The notes beneath the pieces are model-generated. The model did not search any database and was not told the origin of the DNA. It was given only the letters and a program-made list of their open reading frames with translations. This document shows, piece after piece, positions 7,425 to 15,594 of a stretch of DNA of 64,000 nucleotides. Origin of the DNA: Methylocystis echinoides (lineage in GTDB: Bacteria > Pseudomonadota > Alphaproteobacteria > Rhizobiales > Beijerinckiaceae); contig NZ_BSEC01000001.1 of assembly GCF_027923385.1 (NCBI RefSeq), forward strand, positions 2,740,501-2,804,500, given 5' to 3'. The position numbers and the translations under genes are program-made. Every line of letters begins with the position of its first letter. Within the stretch, counting starts at the first letter, position 1.

Positions 7425-7970
7425 TTACTCTTGGACGTCGGCGATCATGCGGACATGCTTTGCGAGTTTGCGTAATGCGTCATATCGAGACGGAGGGCAG
7501 CCCTTTTCGATCAGGGAATTCGCTATCTGCCGATTTGAAGATTTCGGGTGTGCTGCAATCTCCGCGCGGATAAGTTGCTTTTCGTGCTCTTCTTGAGCAT
7601 TGGCTTTGGCCTTGCGGGTCTTCCCGCTACGCACACCCCCTGCTTTTCCTCTGTGTTTGATAGTGGACCTTTCCAGTTCGATGGCCATATCTGCACCGGT
7701 CGTCATGGTGCAGGCCGCGAGCGTCATCAGGACGAAGCAATCAAGCTGCAGCGCCTTGCCAGCCATTGCGGCCATGCCGGCTAGCTCCTCGTATTGGCTG
7801 CGGTAGTAGCTAGCGAGATTTTGCAGATCTTCTTTCCTGTCAGGATCGTATTGGCCGGTTTCGAGCATTACCTCCGCATGCAAACCTATTCGCTCAATTA
7901 AGTTGGCGACAACTGGGGAGATTGATATTTCAGGTACCACACCGAGCTTACGAAGCTTCTTCACGGTCAC
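7425..7970 (-). CDS. Hypothetical protein co-transcribed with integrase (181 aa)
   Basis: The start at 7970 overlaps the end of the integrase gene by 4 bases, so the two are translated in tandem. The protein is mostly helical, with a basic segment in the middle (KHRGKAGGVRSGKTRKAK). The C-terminal 50 residues resemble a helix-turn-helix (SSNRQIANSLIEKGCPPS, then YDALRKLAKHVR). No membrane segment. It could be a DNA-binding partner of the recombinase, but no family is recognised. It is more AT-rich than the chromosomal genes to the right. Confidence 0.6.
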   Translation of the reverse strand: MTVKKLRKLGVVPEISISPVVANLIERIGLHAEVMLETGQYDPDRKEDLQNLASYYRSQYEELAGMAAMAGKALQLDCFVLMTLAACTMTTGADMAIELERSTIKHRGKAGGVRSGKTRKAKANAQEEHEKQLIRAEIAAHPKSSNRQIANSLIEKGCPPSRYDALRKLAKHVRMIADVQE

Positions 7971-9259
7971 GTCCTCCCGCCAAATTCAAGGATGTTGCCG
8001 CCTGACGCCTCCCCAGTGACGATGCGCTCCACATGTCTTCCCCATGCGTCGAGTGCCGCCCTAACCTCCCGTTCGTATTTCTGCTTCTGATAGGCGCCTA
8101 CGATGCCAGCGAAACTCCCGCTAACGTGATTGAGCGCCCGTTCGACCACAACCACGTCCACGCCGATCCGACCCATTCCAGTTGCCGCGCTGCGCCGGAG
8201 ATCGTGGTATGTCCACGCCGGGATCGGTTCGCCGCCGTTTAGCGCCTTGATCGCCTCATCAATTTCGCGCTTGGCTTTGCTGAAACCCGAGACGGGCGAC
8301 TTGCCGGTCGTGGTGAAAACAAATGCGCTCTGGCTATCCATCCGTGGCAACGCCTCTAAGATGGCGATGGCCTGCGCCGAGAGAGGACAGTCATGGGCGC
8401 GCCCGTTCTTCACCCGCTCGGCTGGTAAGCGGAGAAGGTGGGCCTCGAGATCAATCTCCTTCCACGTGGCATCGGAGATCTCGCTCTTCCGCTGGCCGGT
8501 TAGGATGAGCAGGCGGGCAATGTCACCGAACGGCCAGCCAACCCTCCGGGCAGCATTCCAGACAAGCGCCAGTTCTCGGTCATCGAGGGTGCGCCCCGAG
8601 CCGGTCTCCTTGGTAGGCTTGGCGACCCCATCGCAGGGGTTGCGGTCGATCATGTCACGGGAGAGCGCCCAACCGCACATCTTGTTGAGGTAGGCGTAAA
8701 GGCGGTTCGCCTGCGTCGGTGCCCCACGGTCAACTAGCATGTCTAGAAGATCGTGCACATCCGCCCTCGCAATTTCGGACAGGCGCCTGCCCTTCCACGC
8801 GCCGCCCACTTCACGGCGCAGGACACGAGCGACCGTCTCCCCACTTCGCAAGCCGGCGCAATGGCGTTCGGCAAACTGCTCGATCACGGCACCCACATCG
8901 TCACGAGCGCGCTTGGCGGCCTGCTTGACCTCCCGCTCGTCATTACGGGCTTGTTCGGCTTTATCCAGCCTAGCGGCCTTCTTCTGGACGGCGGGGTCTG
9001 TGCCGTCATCGCGCAGGTGGCGGGCCTCTCTTGCCTTGCGCCGTGCCTCGGCCAGACCAACCGGCCCTAAGACTAGCTTCTTCGGCCGATTGCCGAACGA
9101 ATAGCGCCAGACGAAGGACCGCGAGCCGGAGGGATAGACAACGATGTAAAGCCCCGGCTCCGCCCAATCTCGGACCTCGTAGCGGGTGGCGCGAGGTTGC
9201 AGGGCTTTAACCTCCTTGACGGTAAGCGGTGCGGCGCGAGCCATGTCCATAGTTCCCAT
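7967..9259 (-). CDS. Tyrosine recombinase / integrase (DUF4102 N-terminus)
   Basis: A 430-residue P4/bacteriophage-type integrase. The N-terminal DUF4102 arm-binding domain reads LTVKEVKALQPRATRYEVRD and continues with the usual YPSGSRSFVWRY strand. Next come a SAM-like core-binding domain (about residues 120-210) and the catalytic domain with Arg in TGQRKSEI, the HxxR box YHDLRRSAAT, and the nucleophile Tyr in GAYQKQKY. It catalyses insertion and excision at the adjacent tRNA-Asn site. Alternative ATGs exist 9 and 15 bases downstream of the chosen start; none has a clear ribosome binding site. Confidence 0.92.
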   Translation of the reverse strand: MGTMDMARAAPLTVKEVKALQPRATRYEVRDWAEPGLYIVVYPSGSRSFVWRYSFGNRPKKLVLGPVGLAEARRKAREARHLRDDGTDPAVQKKAARLDKAEQARNDEREVKQAAKRARDDVGAVIEQFAERHCAGLRSGETVARVLRREVGGAWKGRRLSEIARADVHDLLDMLVDRGAPTQANRLYAYLNKMCGWALSRDMIDRNPCDGVAKPTKETGSGRTLDDRELALVWNAARRVGWPFGDIARLLILTGQRKSEISDATWKEIDLEAHLLRLPAERVKNGRAHDCPLSAQAIAILEALPRMDSQSAFVFTTTGKSPVSGFSKAKREIDEAIKALNGGEPIPAWTYHDLRRSAATGMGRIGVDVVVVERALNHVSGSFAGIVGAYQKQKYEREVRAALDAWGRHVERIVTGEASGGNILEFGGRT

Positions 9260-9271
9260 TGGCCAACTTCA

Positions 9272-9331
9272 GGGGTAAGGGTTGGGGTAAGGGCTGCCCC
9301 CCGGCTGGCGCTGTCTAAACGTGGCTTAGAC
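9272..9331. repeat. Direct and inverted repeats upstream of integrase
   Basis: GGGGTAAGGG occurs at 9272-9281 and again at 9284-9293, a 12-bp period. Twenty bases on is the inverted repeat GTCTAA (9313-9318) / TTAGAC (9326-9331). Placed between the integrase start and the attachment site, these are plausible recombinase arm sites or an operator controlling int. Confidence 0.4.
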
Positions 9332-9424
9332 ATATCGCGCAACGACTGCAAAAACGCAAGAAACCAATGATATTCCAAAAATGCAATGGCTTAAGCTGAC
9401 CAGCCCTGACCGGGCGACTCAAAC

Positions 9425-9463
9425 GACTGTTAATCGCTAGGTCGTAGGTTACTCGGGGAGCCA
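9425..9463 (+). other. tRNA-Asn 3' fragment at right attachment site (attR)
   Basis: The sequence contains the Asn anticodon loop (anticodon GTT at 9429-9431), the stretch GGTCGTAGGTT of the variable loop and T arm, and a 3' end GGGGAGCCA at 9455-9463. About 8 bases of the T loop and its 3' stem (expected CGAATCCT) are missing after 9450, and no matching D arm or acceptor 5' strand lies to the left. It is therefore not a functional tRNA but the displaced 3' end left by integration. Confidence 0.7.
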
Positions 9464-9857
9464 TTCTTTTCAGAGAGTTGTCTTCTCTTCGCGCGTCTCG
9501 ATCGCGCCAATGCGCGCTTGGCCCGTGACCGGCGGAAATCACGCAGGTCATGTGGCGCCAGGTGAGAGGCGCGCCGCAGCTTACGCGCATCCGGCCGCCG
9601 GATCATCGAATCGCTGACAGCCTCGAACGGCTGAACCCGCACTCCCCGCGCGGGCCGGCAGGCCGGCTTTCCGACAGCGCGTCGATCCAGCGCCCTGCAC
9701 GTGGACCCTCCCCCGCATCACCCAAAAGCGGCGCCTCGCCTGACCCCGCGCGTCTGTCGACTAGTCGTGGATAAGTCGTTCCACGCAGGCCGCGCGACCG
9801 CGCCATATGTTGACCTGAATCAACCCATCCATTTTTATCAATTGTCACGCTTAAGCT
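9464..9857. other. Gene-free junction between element and chromosome
   Basis: No gene with a ribosome binding site was found in either direction; short open frames are Arg/Pro-rich. GC content rises sharply to the right of the attachment site. The last 50 bases are AT-richer and contain the candidate promoter listed separately. Confidence 0.5.
9810..9839 (+). promoter_or_regulatory. Candidate promoter of Lgt-like operon
   Basis: TTGACC (9810-9815), a 17-base spacer and TTTTAT (9833-9838) resemble a sigma-70 promoter. GTTGA...TCAAC (9809-9823) forms a short inverted repeat over the -35 that could be an operator. It lies 20 bases before the first ATG of the operon. Confidence 0.35.
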
Positions 9858-10700
9858 ATGAGGGCCAGGCGTCGGGACGATCTGGTTGGACTTCCGGACA
9901 TGAAGAGCGGACCCGCTCCATCATCATTGAGTGTGGCGTTGGATCTCGCCGTGCGGCGCGCGCACTGGATCAGTTCAAATCGCCTGAAAACGCACCCCTA
10001 TTTTCTCGCAACCGATATCGCCGCCTGCGCCAGCCTGGCGCTGGGCTTTTTCTTCACCAAGCAGTTTCCCCAGCTCCCCTTCGTCGCCTTCGTGGGCGAA
10101 TTTTTCGCGATGACGGCGCTTTACAAGGCGTTTCTGCTGTTGAAAGAGCGCGTTTTCGGAATCAGATCACGGTCCTATCTGCAGGACACGGTGATTTTCC
10201 TGCTCCCCGCCTTTTCCCTGCTGAACCTGATCCTTGGTTACCCATTCGCAAATGCTTTTGATCTGGTCGGGGTCATGTTCCCTCTCTATGTCGCCATCGT
10301 CCGGATCGGGTGTTTTTTCGGCGGTTGCTGCTACGGCCTGCCCTCCCCTCAGGGGGTTCTCTATCCTCACGCCATTTTTTCCAAAGCCCATGCAGGCTGC
10401 CGAAGTTACCAACCTGGTCCAGACCCGGGCGTCAGGGTTTTTCCAGTCCAACTGGTCGAGTCCTTCGGGAACGTCCTGCTCTTCGGCGGAATTGCATTCT
10501 GGGCGTTCAATCAGGTTGAGCCCAGCGGACTTGCGCTGCTGTTTTATCTGCTGGGGTACAGCGTTCTTCGCTTTCTCCTCGACTTCTTCAGACGAACCAG
10601 CGCGCGGCCGCGGATCGGATATTTTTCCGAGGCGCAGGTTTTTTGCGTGGCCGTCGCCCTGGCGTCGCTGGCGCTCCTGATCTGGCAAATCAGGGCTTGA
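9858..10700 (+). CDS. Lgt-like integral membrane diacylglyceryl transferase homologue
   Basis: A 280-residue protein with about seven membrane segments. It carries the signature region of the prolipoprotein diacylglyceryl transferase family in its divergent form, RIGCFFGGCCYGLPSP, and the later FPVQLVES motif equivalent to the HPTQLYES box of that family. Classical Lgt moves diacylglycerol from phosphatidylglycerol to a lipoprotein cysteine. The divergent motif and the operon partners suggest a different acceptor here. The first ATG is used; ATG 9900 is an alternative start. It begins a four-gene operon, 2 bases before the methyltransferase. Confidence 0.75.
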   Translation: MRARRRDDLVGLPDMKSGPAPSSLSVALDLAVRRAHWISSNRLKTHPYFLATDIAACASLALGFFFTKQFPQLPFVAFVGEFFAMTALYKAFLLLKERVFGIRSRSYLQDTVIFLLPAFSLLNLILGYPFANAFDLVGVMFPLYVAIVRIGCFFGGCCYGLPSPQGVLYPHAIFSKAHAGCRSYQPGPDPGVRVFPVQLVESFGNVLLFGGIAFWAFNQVEPSGLALLFYLLGYSVLRFLLDFFRRTSARPRIGYFSEAQVFCVAVALASLALLIWQIRA

Positions 10701-10702
10701 AC

Positions 10703-11590
10703 ATGGAAGCCGGTTCACGCCCGAGTTCAACCGCCGAAGCCGCCGCCGCGATCAGAGCGGTCGAATCCCTCTTGCCAGCCGATGAGAGGCTCTTCGAAGA
10801 TCCGTTTGCCGAATATTTTCTCAAACCCTGGCAGCGGCGGATTATTGGCGCGTGCCGAAAAAATCGGACGCTCCGGGAGATGGTCGTAAGAGCCGTTGAC
10901 CTGATCTATCCGGGGGTTCCCGCAGATTTCATTGTCCGCACGAAATATCTGGACGACCAGATTCGGTCATCCATCGACACAAAGAAGGTTGATCGCCTTG
11001 TCATCATCGGCGCAGGCTACGATACGCGCGCCCTTCGTCTCATCGACGCGGCAGGATTGACGGTCACTGAAATCGACCATCCTGCAACTCAATCACACAA
11101 GCGACGTGTCATCGAAAGGCTCGCGCGCGCCGCCGCACACATCGAGTGGGTTCCTTACGACCTGAGCAAATTCGCAGGCGGCGCCAATGCGCCACTCGAC
11201 CTCTTCGATGGGAAGGAAAGAGTCATTTGGTTGCTGGAAGGGATCGTGGGCTATCTCCCGGGCGGATCGGTGCGCGCGCTTCTCAAATGGATCGCGGCGC
11301 GCTCGGCGCCCGGAAGCACGCTTTTGATCACCTATGTCCACAGGAGCTGGATCGACGGAAGCGCAACTGATTTGTCCGCCCAGAGGATCATGCGTTCGCT
11401 CGCGCGGCGGGGCGAGCCCTTTGTCAGCGGATTTTCCCCGCAATCGCTCCGTGAGGAGTGTGACCGCATTGGCATCCAAATTCAGGAGGACATCAGCGAA
11501 GCGGAATGTGCGAAGCGCTATCCGGCGTTCCGAGACCGACGCCTTCATCTGCTGACGGGGTTCAGGCTCGCGCGAGGCGAGATCCTATGA
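10703..11590 (+). CDS. SAM-dependent methyltransferase, LCMT / TIGR00027-like
   Basis: A 295-residue protein whose start (ATG 10703) falls 2 bases after the preceding stop. The N-terminal half has FIVRTKYLDDQI and the SAM-binding glycine loop IIGAGYDTRALRL, with an acidic strand end TVTEIDHP. WLLEGIVGYLP follows. These are the hallmarks of the leucine carboxyl methyltransferase-like family, which O-methylates carboxyl or hydroxyl groups of proteins and of polyketide or terpenoid products. The stop overlaps the next start (ATGA). The substrate is unknown; the context favours a lipid or prenyl product. Confidence 0.8.
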   Translation: MEAGSRPSSTAEAAAAIRAVESLLPADERLFEDPFAEYFLKPWQRRIIGACRKNRTLREMVVRAVDLIYPGVPADFIVRTKYLDDQIRSSIDTKKVDRLVIIGAGYDTRALRLIDAAGLTVTEIDHPATQSHKRRVIERLARAAAHIEWVPYDLSKFAGGANAPLDLFDGKERVIWLLEGIVGYLPGGSVRALLKWIAARSAPGSTLLITYVHRSWIDGSATDLSAQRIMRSLARRGEPFVSGFSPQSLREECDRIGIQIQEDISEAECAKRYPAFRDRRLHLLTGFRLARGEIL

Positions 11591-12630
11591 ATCATCGCGT
11601 GCATATTCCGACCGGCGATCAGCTGATCGAGTTGTTGGGCTTGCCGGAGAAAGCCGCGCCGGAAGCGGTGCTTGCCGCCATCGACACGGCCTTGCACGGT
11701 CCCCTTGTGGATTTCCTGAATCGTCCGGGCAAAACACTGCGCGGGCAGATGGTCGAAATTGGGTACGGACTGGCGCTGGGTGCGGATGCCGACGACCAAT
11801 CGCGCGAGAGGACGCGCATCCTGTGCGACGGATTATCCAATTGTGTGGAGGCTCTTCATGCAGGCAGCCTGATTGTCGATGACATAGAAGACGATAGCGA
11901 GGTGAGGCGTGGACAGCCGACGCTCCATCGCCGCTATGGCGTGGCCGTCGCCCTCAACGCGGGAAACTGGCTTTACTTTCGCGCTCTCCACCATCTCCTG
12001 AGCCTGAATATGAGGGCCGACATTGAACGCAGGTGCATCGACCTTCTCAATCGAACTCTTTTGCGGGCGCATTACGGGCAAGCAATAGATGTCGGAATGC
12101 CCATCGATGCGTGCGAACAGGCCGAGGCGTACGATCTTTGCATGACGGCCATTCGGTTGAAGAGCGGAACATTGACGTCACTTGCGCTCTCGTTAGGCGG
12201 AGCGGCGGCCTCTGGCGGCGACGATTGTCTGATTCTTCTGGAGCGGATCGGCGAGCGGCTTGGCACGGCGCTTCAACTCTTTGATGATCTCCGCAATCTC
12301 GAGCGGCCTGATCCGCATGATCCGACACGGTCCAAGCGTCTGGAGGACCTCTATCAAAGGCGCCCCTCCTGGATTTGGGCCATTGCCGCGCAGACATTAT
12401 CGCCGCGCGATTACAGTGACTTCAAAGACGCCGTCAGACAGCTGCCGGATGAAACATTGCTTGATGACTGGCTCACCCGGCGCCAGCTCAAGCAAATGGC
12501 CGACAATGCGGCGAGAGCGTATCTCGATGAGACGCTTTCCTTCGCGCGTGACGCTTTAGGGGAAGGACCTGCGGTCGAAACCGCCATTGGTAGAATTCAA
12601 GCGGTGAGCAAAATGATTTCCGGAGCGTAG
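11587..12630 (+). CDS. Polyprenyl diphosphate synthase family protein
   Basis: A 347-residue all-helical isoprenyl diphosphate synthase. The first aspartate-rich motif is DDIEDD at residues 98-103, with the usual HAGSLIV before it and RRGQPTLHRRYG after. The second is LFDDLRN near residue 250, with Asn in place of the last Asp. KTLRG near residue 50 would contact isopentenyl diphosphate. The variant second motif and the long C-terminal region set it apart from housekeeping farnesyl synthases, so it may be a chain-specific or cyclase-like member. It overlaps the methyltransferase by 4 bases and is followed 1 base later by the GNAT gene. Confidence 0.8.
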   Translation: MNHRVHIPTGDQLIELLGLPEKAAPEAVLAAIDTALHGPLVDFLNRPGKTLRGQMVEIGYGLALGADADDQSRERTRILCDGLSNCVEALHAGSLIVDDIEDDSEVRRGQPTLHRRYGVAVALNAGNWLYFRALHHLLSLNMRADIERRCIDLLNRTLLRAHYGQAIDVGMPIDACEQAEAYDLCMTAIRLKSGTLTSLALSLGGAAASGGDDCLILLERIGERLGTALQLFDDLRNLERPDPHDPTRSKRLEDLYQRRPSWIWAIAAQTLSPRDYSDFKDAVRQLPDETLLDDWLTRRQLKQMADNAARAYLDETLSFARDALGEGPAVETAIGRIQAVSKMISGA

Positions 12631-12631
12631 C

Positions 12632-13798
12632 ATGGATATTTCATTAGAGATAAAATCGACCCGCTCCCTGACTTCGGAAGAAAAGTCGCTTTGGACAGAA
12701 CTGATTGCGGAAAGCAATTTCGGCTCAATCGCGATTGACTGGTGTGAGGCCCTTGTTGACGCGCGCCCCCCCGGGTTCGAGATCCATTACCTTCAGGTTT
12801 TCGACGGAAATCGCCCTGTCGCCTTGGTCATTGTCCATGTCCTGCGCCGATTGGACCTGGCCGGTTACATGGGAAAGGTGGCCCGCATCCTCTTCGATTT
12901 CATCGGCATGTCTGGATGGCGCCCGACTCTCGTTGACCTCGCCTTTATCGAAATCCCGCTCGCCCAGACGTGTGGAATCCTGTGCTCTTCAAAAACAGAG
13001 GTGGACGCATTCGCCGTGGCCAAGCAGGCCCGCGCTTTCATCTCGAAAGAATTTAGCTGCGATATTCTTTGCCTCAAATCCCTGCCGCACGCGCCGGGCG
13101 AGGCCGCATTTGCGTCGCTTGGCATGCTCAGCACGGATTTTTTGGCCCGAATGTCTCTTCCCCTGGAAGGACTGTCGAGCTTCCCGGAATACGTTGCAAC
13201 TCTGAGACCCAGAGTCCGCACTGCAATCCGAAGCAATAAGCGGACTTTTCTGGAAGCGGGCGGATCAATCGAGGCATGTGAAAATCCCACCGATCAGGAC
13301 TTCGAGGCCATAGGCGCGCGATACCTCGAGACCTGCGCGTTTCACGCGGAACGTGGGGAGATGGCGGTTCCGATCGCTTATGGGAAGGAGTTCTTTTCCC
13401 ATCTCTTCGCTAAGGCGCCAGCGGAGAAGCGACGTGTTTTCCTTGCCAGACTGCACGGCGAAATCATTGGCTTCGCACTTGTGGTCGACAGCGGGAAGTC
13501 TCTCTATTTTACCCATTGCGGACTGGATTACGCACGCGCAATCCCTTCCCGGGCCTATTTCAATCTTTACTATGCCTTGATTGATTACGCGATCTCGGGT
13601 TCCTACGAAACGGTGGAACTGGGAACGCTCGCCTACGAGACCAAGAAGAAGCTCGGCGGCCAGCCGCGACCGACGCGCTATTATTTCGAAGTCAGGCGCC
13701 CCCTTCTGTCAGCTCTCGCTAATTTTGTGGCGTCGAACTTCAGGACGCAAAGCGGTTCTGAACTCTCGTCATCCGTCTCGCCCGGCAAGCCGAAATGA
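12632..13798 (+). CDS. FemAB/BioF2-like GNAT acyltransferase
   Basis: A 388-residue two-domain protein. The C-terminal GNAT fold is recognised by the RPRVRTAIRSNKRTFLEAG helix, the central FLARLHGEIIGFALVVDS strand pair, and FNLYYALIDYAI followed by VELGTLAYETKKKLGG. The same pattern occurs in FemAB-related and CelD-like acetyltransferases, including members acting in lipid and polysaccharide pathways. It would transfer an acyl or aminoacyl group in the cytoplasm. It is the last gene of the Lgt-like operon. The operon is visibly less GC-rich than the genes to its right. Confidence 0.75.
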   Translation: MDISLEIKSTRSLTSEEKSLWTELIAESNFGSIAIDWCEALVDARPPGFEIHYLQVFDGNRPVALVIVHVLRRLDLAGYMGKVARILFDFIGMSGWRPTLVDLAFIEIPLAQTCGILCSSKTEVDAFAVAKQARAFISKEFSCDILCLKSLPHAPGEAAFASLGMLSTDFLARMSLPLEGLSSFPEYVATLRPRVRTAIRSNKRTFLEAGGSIEACENPTDQDFEAIGARYLETCAFHAERGEMAVPIAYGKEFFSHLFAKAPAEKRRVFLARLHGEIIGFALVVDSGKSLYFTHCGLDYARAIPSRAYFNLYYALIDYAISGSYETVELGTLAYETKKKLGGQPRPTRYYFEVRRPLLSALANFVASNFRTQSGSELSSSVSPGKPK

Positions 13799-13855
13799 GG
13801 ACTGCTCACGGAACTGATCACAGCCAAGAGGCGCATCTCTGACGGCCTCTTTGCT

Positions 13856-15145
13856 TCACCATCTTGCCGGCAGGTTGCGCATCGCCGCCGCGAGCAGGTC
13901 GTTCACCCGTGTCGCGATCGCGTCCGAACAGCGGCCCAGCGCCGTTTCGATCGAGTCCGGCGGCCGGGACGCCCGCGCCGCGCTGCGGGCGGACAGGGCG
14001 AGCGTCGGGAAAAGTGTGACCGTGACAAGCGCGGCGCCCACCAGCGCCGAGGCGTTTTCCGCCGACATCTGGCCCGAGCGCGCGCCGAGATAGCTGATCG
14101 CCACGACGAGAGGCAGCGTCGTCGCCGAGAGCAGCGCGAAAGGCGGCAAATCCCTCTCGCCGAGAACGCCACGGTAAAGCGCCAGCGGCGCCATGCGGAT
14201 CACCGCGAAGGCGAGACAGAAGAGCAGCAGCCGCGGCACGCCGCCCGGGCTCGACAAGAGCGCGGACACATCGAATTCGACGCCGCTGGCGATGAAGAAG
14301 ATCGGCACGAAGAAGCCGGCGCCAATCGTCTTCAACCGCGACTCCAGCGCCTGCGCCCTTGTGCCGTCGACGAGCGTCGCCACGGCCATACCGGCCGCAT
14401 AGGCGCCGACGACGGCCTCCATGCCCATCACGCCCGCCAGCGACACGAAGCCGAGAAGCATCACCAGCGAGACGCGCACGGGCAGCAGTTCGCTGTCGCC
14501 GAGCCAGCGCAAAATAATCGCCGAGAGTCGCTCGGAACGCAGCGTCGCCAGCAGAAAGACGCTCGCGACAGCGATGAGCAGGAACAGCGCGCTCAAGACG
14601 GTCTGATGCAGGTGGTGCTTCTCCTGCGCCAGCGCGATCGAGGCGAAAATCAACGGGCACAGCTCGCCGACAGCGGCCGCGCCCATGACATGACGACCGA
14701 AATCCGTGTTCAACTCACCGCCCTGCCGGAGAATGGGCAGAAGAACGCCAAAGGCGGTCGTCGGCAGGACGAGCGCGACCAGCGCGGGCGCCTTGACCAG
14801 TCCTAACGCCCATAACGCCCCGACGAAAACTACGGAGGCCGCGAGCGAGATCAGCCAGGCCAGGAACCCGAGCCGCAGCGGACCGGGGCCAAGATCCTTC
14901 ATCTTGAACTCGAAGCCGGCCTGAAAAAACAGAAACACGAGGCCGAACCGGCCAAGGAAGTCGATTGTCGAGTCGTTGACGACAAGGCCGAGCACGCTCG
15001 GGCCGGCGATAACGCCAAGCACCAGCTCGATTGCAACGATCGGGACATGCGCGAGCGCGGGAAGCCGATTGGCGAGAGGCGCCAGCACGGCGATGCTCAA
15101 GATCAGAAACAAGCCTTGGAACTCAGCCGTCATGCCGCTTCCCAT
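13856..15145 (-). CDS. Cation:proton antiporter, CPA2 (Kef-type) family
   Basis: A 429-residue protein with about 12 hydrophobic segments typical of Na+/H+ or K+/H+ exchangers of the CPA2 family. These include PIVAIELVLGVIAGPSVLG near the start, FLFFQAGFEF, and GFFVPIFFIASGVEFDV in the second half. There is no C-terminal TrkA-N domain; the last 50 residues are a short charged tail. ATG 15133 is an alternative start. The family moves monovalent cations against protons in the inner membrane. It converges with the Lgt-like operon. Confidence 0.85.
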   Translation of the reverse strand: MGSGMTAEFQGLFLILSIAVLAPLANRLPALAHVPIVAIELVLGVIAGPSVLGLVVNDSTIDFLGRFGLVFLFFQAGFEFKMKDLGPGPLRLGFLAWLISLAASVVFVGALWALGLVKAPALVALVLPTTAFGVLLPILRQGGELNTDFGRHVMGAAAVGELCPLIFASIALAQEKHHLHQTVLSALFLLIAVASVFLLATLRSERLSAIILRWLGDSELLPVRVSLVMLLGFVSLAGVMGMEAVVGAYAAGMAVATLVDGTRAQALESRLKTIGAGFFVPIFFIASGVEFDVSALLSSPGGVPRLLLFCLAFAVIRMAPLALYRGVLGERDLPPFALLSATTLPLVVAISYLGARSGQMSAENASALVGAALVTVTLFPTLALSARSAARASRPPDSIETALGRCSDAIATRVNDLLAAAMRNLPARW

Positions 15146-15302
15146 CCCTGCCGGCGCATGCGCGCCGCGCGATCCCGAGTCTCACTTGTGAAGATGGAGG
15201 CAGGAAGATGGAGGCAGGGCGCGGGAAGGCGCAGCCTGCGTGCGGCGCGCCGTCCTCCGTCAGCCTGTCCATGCGCGACGCAGACATGCCGAACGGCGCA
15301 GC

Positions 15303-15497
15303 CTATTCCAGAAGCTCTCTCTCGGCTTCCTGCTTTTTCCTGACCCGCGGCTTTCCGATCCTGATGAGGAGATAGGCGCCAAGAACGATCAGCCATCCGG
15401 TAATGAGCGCAAGTTTGGCGAGCGGGCTCCAGTTGCTGAGGAACCATACGCTGATCAGCAAGGTGAGCGACAAGGCTGTAATCGCAATCCTTTGCAT
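15303..15497 (-). CDS. Small two-helix membrane protein (64 aa)
   Basis: Two hydrophobic segments (about residues 5-22 and 28-46) are followed by a basic and acidic tail, RIGKPRVRKKQEAERELLE. GGGAG precedes the ATG at 15497 by about 6 bases. It lies between the antiporter and the AI-2E-type transporter on the same strand and may be co-transcribed with both. Function unknown. Confidence 0.6.
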   Translation of the reverse strand: MQRIAITALSLTLLISVWFLSNWSPLAKLALITGWLIVLGAYLLIRIGKPRVRKKQEAERELLE

Positions 15498-15594
15498 TCG
15501 GACTCCCGTTGTTTCTCGCGCCTGCCACTGCTCGGATCGAGAGTGTCACCAATCCGCCCCCAAGACAACCGGCCGCACAAGCGCGCGCCGCCTG

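Larger units (their letters stand above)
1..9463. mobile_element. Integrated mobile element, right part (phage satellite, integrative replicon or defective prophage)
   Basis: The right border is set by a tRNA-Asn 3' fragment next to a tyrosine recombinase gene. All confident genes from the recombinase to 1282 are on the minus strand and largely overlap or abut. They form an integration-regulation-replication order: integrase, small regulators, lambda-O-like initiator, primase-helicase, then small unknown genes. No virion structural, terminase or lysis gene can be recognised. The left border is outside the window, because no second tRNA-Asn sequence appears in 1-1281. The replication module argues for an element that can replicate after excision. 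Confidence 0.75.

Noticed and set aside
9425..9463. Functional tRNA-Asn gene
   Set aside because: The D arm and 5' acceptor strand are absent and part of the T arm is deleted, so it can only be a fragment.
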